Assembly: GCA_028819075.1 (NCBI GenBank)
Contig: JAPPMM010000065.1
Span: 19,067 to 83,066 of the forward strand
Direction: 5' to 3'
Length of the DNA: 64,000 nucleotides
Origin: Gammaproteobacteria bacterium
Lineage (GTDB): Bacteria; Gemmatimonadota; Gemmatimonadetes; Longimicrobiales; Gaopeijiaceae
This document shows, one piece after another, positions 8,360 to 16,999 of the stretch. The position numbers and the translations under genes were made by a program. How positions within the stretch are numbered: the first letter of the stretch is position 1; each line of letters opens with the position of its first letter. The notes beneath the pieces are model-generated. The model was not told the DNA's origin, searched no databases, and saw only the letters and a list, made by a program, of their open reading frames with translations.

Positions 8360-8635
8360 ATGTTGCTCTGGCTACTCCTCCTCGTCCTGCTGATCCCGAT
8401 CCTCTCCATCGTACTGGATTCGCAGGTCGGCAAGGCGCTCGCGACACGCCTGGAACGGCGCGGGCTAGGCGACGGGGACCGTATCGCCGACGAGCGCATC
8501 GCCCTTCTGGAAAGCGAGACCGAGCGGCTCAGTTCGGAGGTCGACAGGCTGTCGGAGGAGAGCAGGTTCCTCCACCGGCTTCTCACCGAGCGCACTCCGG
8601 ACAGGGATCTTCCTTCCGGTGACCGGCAACGCTGA
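8360..8635 (+). CDS. small membrane protein with coiled coil
   Basis: This 91-residue protein starts with a hydrophobic helix (LLWLLLLVLLIPILSIVL, residues 2-19). A basic stretch and a heptad-like acidic region (about 45-75, ESETERLSSEVDRLSEES) follow, then FLHRLLTER and a polar tail. The layout resembles PspB-type and other short cytoplasm-facing coiled-coil proteins, but I assign no family. Its end overlaps the murJ start by 17 bases, suggesting coupling. A second protein with the same layout and a similar tail lies at 28779-29069. No function is assigned. Confidence 0.7.
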   Translation: MLLWLLLLVLLIPILSIVLDSQVGKALATRLERRGLGDGDRIADERIALLESETERLSSEVDRLSEESRFLHRLLTERTPDRDLPSGDRQR

Positions 8636-10187
8636 GTCGGGAGCGTCAGCCAGGAGAGACGGACGCCGCTCCGCGGCCTGGGTGGCGGCGGGCATTCTGG
8701 CGAGCCGCGTGGCCGGACTCGTCCGCGATGTGCTGTTCGCGTTCTTCTTCGGCAGCAGCGTGTTCGCCGAAGCGTGGCGAGCGGCGCTCCGAATCCCCAA
8801 CGTGGTGCAGAACCTGCTGGGCGAAGGCACGCTCACGGCGTCCTTCGTGCCCATCTACGCCGAGATGCTGGAGCGCGGCGAGACCGAGCGCGCAGGACGC
8901 TTTGCCGGGGCCGCCTTCGGGATCCTGACCGCAGTCGCCGGGCTGCTCGCCCTGCTCGGCGCTTCTCTGGCGCCGCTGGTCGTCACGGTGTTTGCGCCGG
9001 GCTTCGAAGGACAGACCCGGGAAGTCACCGTGCAACTGGTGCGCATTCTCTTTCCCATGACCGGCGTGCTGGTGCTCTCCGCGTGGGCCCTCGGGATCCT
9101 GAACAGCCATCGGCGCTTCTTCGTATCGTACGTGGCTCCCGTGCTCTGGAACGCGGCCATGATCGCGACAATGGTCGCGCTGGGCTGGATGTGGGCCTTC
9201 GAAGCGGACGATCTGATCGTGGCGCTGGGATGGGGCGCCCTTGCCGGAGGGGTGCTTCAGTTCGGTGTCCAGCTGCCGTTCCTGGCGGGGAAGCTGCAGC
9301 ACTTCCGGCCCTCGCTCGACGTGCGGGCGCCCGGCATCCGCGAAGCAATCCGCAACTTCGTTCCGGTGGTGTCGGCGCGGGGGGTGGTCAGCCTCAGCGC
9401 GCTGGTGGAACTCCAGCTGGCCAGCTTCCTCGCCGCCGGGGCGGTCGCGATCCTCGGCTACGCGCAGAGGCTCTACCTCCTGCCCATCTCGCTCTTCGGT
9501 CTCGCGGTCGCGGCTGCCGAACTCCCGGAACTCTCGCGTCAGCGGGGCCAGGCCAGGGAGGTGATTGCGGGACGGGTGTCCGAGGCGCTGGAGCGGGTGG
9601 CGTACTTCGTGATTCCGTCGACGTTGGCCTACCTGCTCTTCGGCGATCTCGTCACGGCGGCCATCTACCAGCGCGGCGAATTCGGCCCCATGGACACCAC
9701 GGCAACCTATGCCGTCCTGGCCGCCTACAGCCTCGGGCTGTTTGCCTCGGCCAACTCGCGCATGCTCTCTTCGGCGTTCTACGCGGTACGCGACCCGCGG
9801 TCGCCGGCCCGCGTGGCCGGGGTGCGCGTGGCTGTGTCGCTGCTGGTGGGCGGGGCGCTCATGTTTCCCTTCGACGCCTTCGAGGTGGGTCCCCTGCGTC
9901 TTGGCGCGGTTGGGCTCGGCCTGGGCACTTCGCTGGCGGCTTGGCTGGAGTACGTGCTGCTCCGCAGGAAGCTCGGACGCGCGCTGGGACCGCATGGGAT
10001 GGCACGAGGGCGGCTGCCCCGTCTGCTCGCGGCGGGACTGCTCGCAACCGCCGCCGGATATGGAGGAGAGCTGCTCTTCGGAGACCTCAACCCGGTTCTC
10101 GCGGCTGCGGGCACGCTCCTGTCCTTCGGGGCCGTGTATCTCGCCGCTACGCGACTGTTCGGACTCCGTCTGGGAGGCGGCGCATGA
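8619..10187 (+). CDS. murJ: lipid II flippase MurJ
   Basis: MurJ (MviN, MOP superfamily) moves lipid II across the inner membrane for peptidoglycan synthesis. The 522-residue protein has about 14 hydrophobic segments. It carries the N-terminal ASRVAGLVRDVLFA block with the conserved Arg residues, then RIPNVVQNLLGEGTLTASFVP and FSANSRMLSSAFYA-like segments typical of the family. The start is a GTG at 8619 overlapping the upstream gene; residues before the first helix are polar and short, which suits this start. The stop overlaps the uvrC ATG. Confidence 0.94.
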   Translation: MTGNAESGASARRDGRRSAAWVAAGILASRVAGLVRDVLFAFFFGSSVFAEAWRAALRIPNVVQNLLGEGTLTASFVPIYAEMLERGETERAGRFAGAAFGILTAVAGLLALLGASLAPLVVTVFAPGFEGQTREVTVQLVRILFPMTGVLVLSAWALGILNSHRRFFVSYVAPVLWNAAMIATMVALGWMWAFEADDLIVALGWGALAGGVLQFGVQLPFLAGKLQHFRPSLDVRAPGIREAIRNFVPVVSARGVVSLSALVELQLASFLAAGAVAILGYAQRLYLLPISLFGLAVAAAELPELSRQRGQAREVIAGRVSEALERVAYFVIPSTLAYLLFGDLVTAAIYQRGEFGPMDTTATYAVLAAYSLGLFASANSRMLSSAFYAVRDPRSPARVAGVRVAVSLLVGGALMFPFDAFEVGPLRLGAVGLGLGTSLAAWLEYVLLRRKLGRALGPHGMARGRLPRLLAAGLLATAAGYGGELLFGDLNPVLAAAGTLLSFGAVYLAATRLFGLRLGGGA

Positions 10188-12010
10188 CGATCGCACCCCG
10201 GAATCTCGACCACCTCCCGGTCCTCCCGGGGGTGTACATGCTGAAGGACGGCGACGGCGAGGTGCTCTATATCGGCAAGGCCAACGCTCTGCGCGCGCGC
10301 GTGCGCAGCTATTTCCGCCCGGATCGCGCGCAGTCGCTCCGAACGCGCGAGCTGGCCCGCCGCAGCGCCGCCGTGGAAACCATCGTGGTGGGCTCGGGCG
10401 CCGAAGCGCTCATCCTGGAGGCGAACCTCATCAAGGAATACCGTCCGCGGTTCAACATTCAGCTGCGCGACGACAAGAGCTATCCGCATATCAAGGTCAC
10501 CGTGGCCGAGCCCTTCCCGCGCGTATTCGTCACACGCCGGCTGCGCCAGGACGGATCGCGCTACTTCGGGCCCTATACTTCGGTGGGCCTGATGCGCCAG
10601 TCGCTCGAGGTCGTCAAGCGGCTTTACACGGTACGCTCCTGCCGCTACCGGCTGCCGAAGGAGGCTCCGGCGCGTCCCTGCCTGGACTACCATATCGGGC
10701 GTTGCCAGGCGCCGTGCGTGGGGTTGCAGAGCCGGCGCGCCTACCGCGAGATGATCGATGAGATACTGCGGGTGCTGGGGGGCGATACCGAGTCCGTGCG
10801 GACGCGCGTGGAGACGCGCATGCAGTCCGCCGCCGAGGCGCTGAACTTCGAGGCCGCCGCAAGGCACCGGAACGTGCTCCAGGGGCTGGATGCGCTGAGC
10901 CGCCACCAGCGGGCCTACCGCCTGGGAGGCGGCGATCAGGACGTGATCGGGCTGGCCCGGGACGGTGAACTCGGTACCGCAGTGGTTCTCCGCATCCGGG
11001 GCGGGATTCTGCTCGGCCGGGAGACCCGGCGGCTCTCGGGCCTATCCGACGAGGACGACGGCGCGCTACTGAGCGCGGTGGCCTCCCGGTTCTACCTCGG
11101 CTCGGGACGGGAGGGGCAGGCCGAGCTTCCCAGGGAGGTGCTCATTCCCGCCGAATTCGAGGATCGCCCCCTGATTGAGGGCATCCTCAGCCGGGCGGCC
11201 GGGCGCAAGGTGGTGTTCCACCGGCCTCAGCGGGGTGACAAGGTGCGGCTGATCGAGCTCGCCAGCGCCAATGCGCGCCACACCATGGAGGACCGGGTGA
11301 CCGCGCTCGAGTACGCCGCAGACCGCGCCGACGAGGTGCTGTACGATCTGCAGAACCGGCTCGGGCTCAAGGTGGTTCCGCGGCTGATGGCCTGCTTCGA
11401 CGTTTCCCACACCCAGGGAACGGATGTAGTTGCGAGCGTCGTGGTCTTCCGCAACGGCGAGCCCCGCAAGGCCGGGTATCGGCGCATGCGCATCCGGGGT
11501 GGCTGGGGCAACGACGACTACCGCTCCATGGGCGAAGCCGTTTCCCGTTACGCGAACAGGCTTGTCAAGGAAGGAGCCCCGGTGCCGGACCTCGTGCTGG
11601 TGGACGGCGGGAGGGGCCAGCTTTCGGTTGCGCGCGGGGCGCTCGGTTCGGCGGGACTGCGCGAGACGGCGGTGGCGTCGCTCGCGAAGCGCGAGGAGGA
11701 GGTGTTCCTGCCCGGCAGGCGCCGGCCGGTGCGCATGGGGCGCGCGGACCGGGCGCTCCATCTGCTGCAGCGCATGCGCGACGAAGCCCACCGCTTCGCA
11801 GTATCCTACACCCGCAAGCTCAGACGCAGACGCACGCTCACGAGCGAACTCGAGCGGATTCCCGGGATCGGCGACAAGCGGCGGCAAGCTCTGCTGGCGC
11901 GCTTCGGGTCGGTGCGCGGTGTACGTTCCGCGAGCCGGGCCGAGATCGCGAGGCTGCCCGGCTTCAGCGACGTGCTCGCGACGCGGGTGCTCACCTACCT
12001 GGGGAGTTGA
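10184..12010 (+). CDS. uvrC: excinuclease ABC subunit UvrC
   Basis: UvrC makes both cuts around a DNA lesion after UvrA/UvrB recognition. The 608-residue protein shows the GIY-YIG nuclease domain at the start (GVYML ... YIGKA). Next come the Cys-containing linker (RPCLDYHIGRCQAPC), the UvrB-binding coiled segment (EALNFEAAARHRNVL, about 205-235) and the RNase H-like nuclease domain (CFDVSHTQGTD, about 400). The C-terminus has helix-hairpin-helix motifs (IPGIGDKRRQALLARFGS). The ATG overlaps the murJ stop as ATGA. Length matches the family. Confidence 0.96.
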   Translation: MTIAPRNLDHLPVLPGVYMLKDGDGEVLYIGKANALRARVRSYFRPDRAQSLRTRELARRSAAVETIVVGSGAEALILEANLIKEYRPRFNIQLRDDKSYPHIKVTVAEPFPRVFVTRRLRQDGSRYFGPYTSVGLMRQSLEVVKRLYTVRSCRYRLPKEAPARPCLDYHIGRCQAPCVGLQSRRAYREMIDEILRVLGGDTESVRTRVETRMQSAAEALNFEAAARHRNVLQGLDALSRHQRAYRLGGGDQDVIGLARDGELGTAVVLRIRGGILLGRETRRLSGLSDEDDGALLSAVASRFYLGSGREGQAELPREVLIPAEFEDRPLIEGILSRAAGRKVVFHRPQRGDKVRLIELASANARHTMEDRVTALEYAADRADEVLYDLQNRLGLKVVPRLMACFDVSHTQGTDVVASVVVFRNGEPRKAGYRRMRIRGGWGNDDYRSMGEAVSRYANRLVKEGAPVPDLVLVDGGRGQLSVARGALGSAGLRETAVASLAKREEEVFLPGRRRPVRMGRADRALHLLQRMRDEAHRFAVSYTRKLRRRRTLTSELERIPGIGDKRRQALLARFGSVRGVRSASRAEIARLPGFSDVLATRVLTYLGS

Positions 12011-12042
12011 CCGTGTCCAGGCCAACGGAGGACCAGCCCGGT

Positions 12043-13461
12043 ATGACCGTCCGCACCCGTTTCGCCCCCAGTCCCACAGGCCGCCTGCACGCGGGAAACG
12101 CGCGCGTGGCCGTCTTCAACTGGGCGTTCGCGCGCCACCACCGCGGAACCTTCATCCTGCGCGTGGAGGACACCGACGTCGAGCGCAACGTGGAGAACTC
12201 GCTCGAGACCATCCTGGAAGACCTGCGCTGGCTCGGGACTCTCTGGGACGAAGGCCCTGAGGTGGGCGGCGGTTTCGGCCCGTACCGACAGAGCGAGCGG
12301 AAGCGCGGGTACGGCGAAGCCGCGGGTCGCCTGGTGGAGGCGGGGCTGGCCTACCCCTGCTATTGCGGTGTCGAGGGCGCGGGGGAACCGGGCTTCCGCT
12401 ACCCCGGGACCTGTCGGACCCTGACCCGGGACGAGCGGGGCCGGCGCGAGCGCGAAGGGACCCGCCCGGTGACGCGCTTTCACGTCCCCGCCGGCGAGAT
12501 CGTGGTGCGCGACGAGGTCTACGGAACGGTCTCGTTTCCGCCGGCCGAGTTCGGCGATTTCGTGATCGTCCGCGCGGACGGGCGCCCGACCTACAACTTC
12601 GCGGTGGTGGTGGATGACATCGCCATGCGGATCACGCACGTCATTCGCGGGGTGGGCCACCTGTCCAATACCCCCAGACAGGCAGTGCTCTTCGATGCGC
12701 TGGATGCCCCGCGGCCGGTCTTTGCCCACCTCCCGATGGTGCTGGGCACGGACCGCCGCAAGCTGTCGAAGCGCGAGGGCGCGTCCTCGCTGGCGCTGTT
12801 GCGCGAGGCGGGATACCCGGCTTCCGCGGTCATGAACTATCTCTCGCTGCTGGGGTGGTCCGCCCCCGATGGGAAAGAGATCCTTACGCCCGTTGAACTG
12901 GTCCGGGAGGTGGGACTCGAGCGCATCGGTGCCAGCAACACCGTGTACGACCCCGACAAGCTGCGCTGGGTGTCGGGGAGGCACATCGCCGACATGCCGC
13001 TCACGGAGCTGGCTCGCGCGGTCGCGCCTTTCGTCGATCCGGCGCGCGTTCCCGTGGACCGCTACGACCTGACCCGCGCCGTTGACGTGATCCGCGGGCG
13101 CATGACCACGTTCGCGGAGATCAACGACCATCTCTCGCTGTTCCTGGTGGCCCGTGGGCCGGAGCTGGACCGCCTTCAGACGGCTCTGCGGAACGACGCG
13201 GGTGCGGGCGCGGTGTTGCGCGCGGTGGCCGGCGGGCTTGCCGCCCTGCCCGAGTGGGAGCCTCGCGCCATCGGGGGGGCGATCCGCGCCGCGGGCAAGG
13301 AGGCGGGCGCCCGGGGCCCCGCGCTGTTCCATCCCGTGCGAGAGGCGGTGACCGGGCGGAAGAGCGGCCCGGATCTGGGACAGGTGCTGGGCGTCTACGG
13401 TCGCGACGAGACGCTGGAGCGCATCTCCGCGGCGCTTCCGGACGGGTTGGCGCAGGACTGA
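12043..13461 (+). CDS. gltX: glutamate--tRNA ligase
   Basis: A class I aminoacyl-tRNA synthetase that charges tRNA with glutamate. The 472-residue protein begins TVRTRFAPSPTG with the HIGH-type motif as LHAGN, and has the KMSKS-type motif as KLSKREG. The usual RVEDTDVERN and YNFAVVVDD segments are present. I chose the ATG at 12043: GGAGG lies at 12027-12031 and gltX proteins normally start here. TTG 12007 and GTG 12013 are in-frame alternatives that would touch the uvrC stop. I cannot tell from sequence whether it also charges tRNA-Gln in a Gln-amidotransferase route. Confidence 0.95.
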   Translation: MTVRTRFAPSPTGRLHAGNARVAVFNWAFARHHRGTFILRVEDTDVERNVENSLETILEDLRWLGTLWDEGPEVGGGFGPYRQSERKRGYGEAAGRLVEAGLAYPCYCGVEGAGEPGFRYPGTCRTLTRDERGRREREGTRPVTRFHVPAGEIVVRDEVYGTVSFPPAEFGDFVIVRADGRPTYNFAVVVDDIAMRITHVIRGVGHLSNTPRQAVLFDALDAPRPVFAHLPMVLGTDRRKLSKREGASSLALLREAGYPASAVMNYLSLLGWSAPDGKEILTPVELVREVGLERIGASNTVYDPDKLRWVSGRHIADMPLTELARAVAPFVDPARVPVDRYDLTRAVDVIRGRMTTFAEINDHLSLFLVARGPELDRLQTALRNDAGAGAVLRAVAGGLAALPEWEPRAIGGAIRAAGKEAGARGPALFHPVREAVTGRKSGPDLGQVLGVYGRDETLERISAALPDGLAQD

Positions 13462-13515
13462 GGCAACGATCGCCACAGGCCCGTCCCGAGCGGATCGTGA
13501 GGTCCGCCTCCGGGT

Positions 13516-13544
13516 TTGACGAGAGTCCCCCTTCATGTGATACT
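13516..13544 (+). promoter_or_regulatory. predicted sigma70-type promoter
   Basis: TTGACG at 13516-13521 and GATACT at 13539-13544 are 17 bases apart, with a TG one base before the -10 (extended -10 form). It lies in the 175-base gap after gltX and points at the TPR lipoprotein gene, giving a leader of about 85 bases. This is the best promoter match I see in the window. Confidence 0.55.
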
Positions 13545-13636
13545 GTCAGGTTCTACGGGTGCGATTATCTGGTACTCGGGAACCACGCGCGCAAGCGGGC
13601 AGTTCGGGCGCGCATCAATCGAGAGGAGGAAGCCGG

Positions 13637-15058
13637 ATGAAGTTCCTGCGTCGTGTCGTGCTGGCGGCGAGTATGGTGATCGTGGCGGGCGCATGCGCCG
13701 CCGGTTCAGGGGGTGGCGGAGGCGACACGCCCATGCCGCCGGGCATGGAAGAGGGAGTCCCGCCGCGCGACAACATGTTTACGCGCACGGCCGCGCTGGC
13801 ATTGTCCCAGGCAATGCAGAACGCCGACCCCGGGGAGCGCCAGTCGCGGTACCAGGAAGCGCTTCAGGCGGCCCTCGACGGCATCGAAAACGATCCTGGC
13901 AATCCTCAGTCGTACCGTCAGGCCGGAGAAGCCTTCGTCGGGCTGAACGACCTCGCCGGGGCCGACTCGATGTGGACCACGGCCGAAGATCTCTACCCGC
14001 TCTATTCGTTCGACCTGGATCCCCTCCGCGAGCAACAGTGGGTGAATCAGTACAACCTGGCGGTGAACCAGATCCAGACGGGCGACATGGAAGGGGCGAT
14101 TCCCCAGCTGGAGTCGGCCCACACGATCTACAAGGGACGCCCGGAGGCGATGCTCAATCTGGGCTCGCTTCACGCGCAGCTCGGGAACGACGGAGATGCG
14201 GTGGAGTGGTACAGGACCGCACTCGAACTGCTTCGAAGCGACGAATTCGACGCGCAGCCGGCAGACGTCCAGGCGACATGGTCGGAGAACGAGGAGATCG
14301 CGGCCTTCAATCTGGCCCAGATCCTCGCCAACGCCGGCCGCAACGAGGAGGCCGAGGTCGCCTACCGCACCTATCTCGAGCGAAGCCCGGACAACGTCAC
14401 CGCGCTCAGCAACCTCGCCGTGGTCCTGATGGCCATGGACCGCAACGAGGAGGCTGCAGAGATCTACCAGGGGCTTCTGGCGCGCACCGACCTGGATGCG
14501 CGCGACTACTACGTTACCGGCATCGGCCTCTACAACGCCGAGAACTATTCGATGGCGGCGCAGGCCTTCGGCCGGTCGTACGAGCTCATTCCCGAGAGCC
14601 GGGACGCGCTCTACAACTACGCCCAGGCCCTCTACCTCGCCGGTGAGCTGGACGAGCTGTACCCGGCCGCGGTATCGCTCGCGGAGATGGACCCGTACAA
14701 CAACAACGTCTACCGGCTGCTCGCGCAGGGTCTCATGGCCCAGGGCGACACGGCTGAGGCGGCGCGGGTGCTGGAAGAGGAGATGGCGACCCTGGAGTTC
14801 GAGATCGACGGCACCATCCTGCAGCCCTTCGGCGGCGGCGGTGGGGTCGTCAACGGGGAGCTCCTCAACCACTCTCTGGAAGGCGGCTCCGTCGACATCC
14901 GCGTGTTCTTCTACGGCGTGGACGGACTCGAAATCGGAACCCAGGATGTCTCGGTGCCGGTGCCTGCGGCGGATATGAGGGAGGTGTTCCGAGTCGAACT
15001 CGACACCGACCAGGATGTGGTCGCCTATCGATACGAGGTCATTTCGCCGGAGCCATAA
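13637..15058 (+). CDS. TPR-repeat lipoprotein
   Basis: The 473-residue protein starts with a lipoprotein signal (basic MKFLRR, hydrophobic core, lipobox VAGAC with Cys20) and a Gly-rich spacer, so it should be anchored in an envelope membrane. Residues about 60-400 form helical repeats of TPR type; NPQSYRQAGEAFVGLNDLAGA, RPEAMLNLGSLHAQLGNDGDA and NVTALSNLAVVLMAMDRNEEA fit the TPR pattern. The last 70 residues are predicted beta-rich (FGGGGGVVNGELLNH onward), like a small Ig-type domain. Start chosen for GAGGAGG at 13623-13629. The partner and role are unknown. Confidence 0.85.
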   Translation: MKFLRRVVLAASMVIVAGACAAGSGGGGGDTPMPPGMEEGVPPRDNMFTRTAALALSQAMQNADPGERQSRYQEALQAALDGIENDPGNPQSYRQAGEAFVGLNDLAGADSMWTTAEDLYPLYSFDLDPLREQQWVNQYNLAVNQIQTGDMEGAIPQLESAHTIYKGRPEAMLNLGSLHAQLGNDGDAVEWYRTALELLRSDEFDAQPADVQATWSENEEIAAFNLAQILANAGRNEEAEVAYRTYLERSPDNVTALSNLAVVLMAMDRNEEAAEIYQGLLARTDLDARDYYVTGIGLYNAENYSMAAQAFGRSYELIPESRDALYNYAQALYLAGELDELYPAAVSLAEMDPYNNNVYRLLAQGLMAQGDTAEAARVLEEEMATLEFEIDGTILQPFGGGGGVVNGELLNHSLEGGSVDIRVFFYGVDGLEIGTQDVSVPVPAADMREVFRVELDTDQDVVAYRYEVISPEP

Positions 15059-15078
15059 TTCCCAGGGCCTGCGGGAGC

Positions 15079-15113
15079 CCCGGGCGACGAGGCGGACGAC
15101 GCGTCGCCCCGGG
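15079..15113 (+). terminator. GC-rich hairpin after the TPR lipoprotein gene
   Basis: Arms 15079-15089 and 15102-15113 pair over 11 bp with one bulged C and a 12-base loop. It lies 21 bases after the stop and 23 bases before tRNA-Gly. No T-run follows, so it may stop or stabilise the transcript in another way. Confidence 0.35.
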
Positions 15114-15136
15114 CCGCTGCCCGGTCAGGTCCGCCC

Positions 15137-15209
15137 GCGGGCGTAGCTCAGTTGGTAGAGCATCAGCTTCCCAAGCTGAGGGTCGCCGGTTCGAGCCCGG
15201 TCGCCCGCT
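15137..15209 (+). tRNA. tRNA-Gly (anticodon CCC)
   Basis: The 73 bases fold as a standard tRNA. The acceptor GCGGGCG pairs with CGCCCGC (15202-15208), the D-arm GCTC pairs with GAGC, and the anticodon stem TCAGC/GCTGA encloses loop TTCCCAA. The T-arm GCCGG/CCGGT (last pair imperfect) carries loop TTCGAGC. The discriminator base is T at 15209. CCA is not encoded. Confidence 0.93.
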
Positions 15210-15288
15210 TCCTTCCCGGGTGACGAATCCGCCACCCGTTCCTCGCCGGCGCGAGGCCCGCCTGCCCCCAGACCTGGAGACGAGCATC

Positions 15289-15696
15289 ATGAAGGCCATG
15301 CTGACCGCGACCTCCGCCATCGCCCTGCTGGTTGCCGCCTGCGGGCCCGGAGCCGGGCCCCCGGGAGAGCCGGAGCAGACGACCGGACGCACGCCCCAGT
15401 TCGAGAACGAGTATGTCGAGGTCTGGAAGAGCGTGATCGTGCCCAACCAGCCGCTGGAGATGCACCGTCACGACAATCCCCGCGCCATCATCGCGCTCAG
15501 GGGTGGAACCCTGACGGTCGTGAACGACGCGGGCGAGCGGCGCGACATGACCTGGGAGACCGGCAGCGCCTACTGGCTGGAGGCGGACCCGCCGGGCGAA
15601 CTGCATGGGGACGTGAACGAGGGACCCGAGCCGGTGGAAGTGATCGTCGTGCAGCTCAAGCGTCCGGCGATGGAGGGGGCGCCGGGCGGCCGCTGA
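15289..15696 (+). CDS. cupin-like lipoprotein
   Basis: This 135-residue protein has a lipoprotein signal (MKAMLTATSAIALLVAAC, Cys18) and a short Pro/Gly linker. A single beta-barrel domain follows with a cupin-type metal site: PLEMHRHDNPRAIIALRGG near residue 60 gives the first motif, and a Gly-His (ELHGDV) near residue 105 gives the second. It is probably anchored in the envelope and binds a metal or small ligand; no substrate can be named. An in-frame upstream start at 15220 would put a charged 23-residue extension before the signal peptide, so I rejected it. It stands between tRNA-Gly and the DUF512 gene. Confidence 0.75.
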   Translation: MKAMLTATSAIALLVAACGPGAGPPGEPEQTTGRTPQFENEYVEVWKSVIVPNQPLEMHRHDNPRAIIALRGGTLTVVNDAGERRDMTWETGSAYWLEADPPGELHGDVNEGPEPVEVIVVQLKRPAMEGAPGGR

Positions 15697-15727
15697 CCGA
15701 CGGCGGAGCGGCCGGAGGACGACAGGG

Positions 15728-16999
15728 ATGGTTCGGATAGCCGGGGTCGAGAGCGGGAGCATCGCCGACGAGCTCCGGCTGGAGATCGGTACCCGCATCG
15801 TGCGCATCAACGGACAGCGCGTGCGCGACGGCATCGACCTCGCCTTCCTGCTCGGAGACCCGGACCTGGCCGTCGAGACGGTCTCTCCCGCGGGCGACCG
15901 CTTCGTGTACGAGATCGAACGGGATCCGGGGACGCCGGTCGGGCTGGTCCCGGAACCCGACAAGATCCGCGAATGCGCCAACAAGTGCGTCTTCTGCTTC
16001 ATCGACGGGAACCCGAAGGACGCCCGCCAGAGCCTGTGGCTGCGGGATGACGACTTCCGGCTCTCCTTCACCTACGGCAGCTACGTCACCCTGACCAACC
16101 TGGGACCGCGCGGCCTTCAGCGGCTCGTGGACCAGCGCATCTCGCCACTTTACGTGAGCGTGCACGCCACCGAACCGGCGGTCCGCGAACGTCTGCTGGT
16201 CAACCGGCGAGCGGGGCTCATCATGGAACAGCTCTCCTTCCTGCTCGATGGGGGGCTGGAGGTGCACACCCAGGTGGTGCTCTGCCCGGAATGGAACGAC
16301 GGCGCGCACCTCGACCGGACCATCGACGACCTCTGGTCGCTGGGGCCGGGGGTGCGGTCTCTGTCGGTGGTTCCGGTGGGGCTGACCAGGTACAACGAGA
16401 ACCGGCCGGTGCGACGCCTCACCGCGGCCGGGGCCGCGTCCGCGATCGAGCAGGTCGAGCGGGCCCGGCAGCGGACGCCCGGGCGGCGCGAGACGCGGTG
16501 GGCCTACGCCGCCGACGAGATGTTCCTGATCGCGGGGATGGGGGTTCCAGGTGTTGCCTACTACGACGACTTGTCGCTCATGGAAAACGGGGTCGGCGCG
16601 GTGCGCCGCTTCCTGGACGACCTGGACGCCGGGATGGGCACGCTTCCCGATTTCTCCGGGCACCGCATCCGGATAGTGACGGGCCGGTCGATGGCGCCCT
16701 GGATCGAAGCCCGCGCCGGGCAGCTGGAATCCGCCACGCGGGCGGAAGTCGAGGTGCTGGCCGTGACCAACCGCTACTTCGGAGACGGGGTCACGGTGGC
16801 GGGCCTGCTTGCGGGGCGCGACATGCGCGCGGCGCTGGGGGAGGGAAGGCGGGAGGACGTCGTCCTGCTTCCGGCGGAGGCCGTCAACGCCGACGGAATG
16901 TTTGTCGACGACTATCCCCTCGCGCGCCTGGAGCGCGAACTGGCGCCGGCGAAGGTGCTCGCAGGCCACGAGATCACGCGCCTGCTGTCGGAAACATGA
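15728..16999 (+). CDS. DUF512 family protein with N-terminal PDZ and Fe-S (radical SAM-like) site
   Basis: The 423-residue protein begins with a PDZ-like fold (VESGSIADELRLEIGTRI). A cysteine cluster C-x3-C-x2-C follows at C83, C87 and C90 (RECANKCVFCF), then FIDGNPKDAR and a TIM-barrel-like region. The C-terminal part with NRYFGDGVTVAGLLAG matches DUF512. The family is predicted to be an Fe-S or radical SAM-type oxidoreductase, and its reaction is not known to me. It commonly lies next to der, as here: the stop overlaps the der ATG as ATGA. Confidence 0.88.
   Translation: MVRIAGVESGSIADELRLEIGTRIVRINGQRVRDGIDLAFLLGDPDLAVETVSPAGDRFVYEIERDPGTPVGLVPEPDKIRECANKCVFCFIDGNPKDARQSLWLRDDDFRLSFTYGSYVTLTNLGPRGLQRLVDQRISPLYVSVHATEPAVRERLLVNRRAGLIMEQLSFLLDGGLEVHTQVVLCPEWNDGAHLDRTIDDLWSLGPGVRSLSVVPVGLTRYNENRPVRRLTAAGAASAIEQVERARQRTPGRRETRWAYAADEMFLIAGMGVPGVAYYDDLSLMENGVGAVRRFLDDLDAGMGTLPDFSGHRIRIVTGRSMAPWIEARAGQLESATRAEVEVLAVTNRYFGDGVTVAGLLAGRDMRAALGEGRREDVVLLPAEAVNADGMFVDDYPLARLERELAPAKVLAGHEITRLLSET

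Noticed and set aside
15163-16071. Minus-strand open frame across tRNA-Gly (reads GLEPATLSLGS over the tRNA)
   Set aside because: This is the familiar false peptide produced by reading a tRNA T-arm in antisense; the same happens over tRNA-Arg at 21622-21840.
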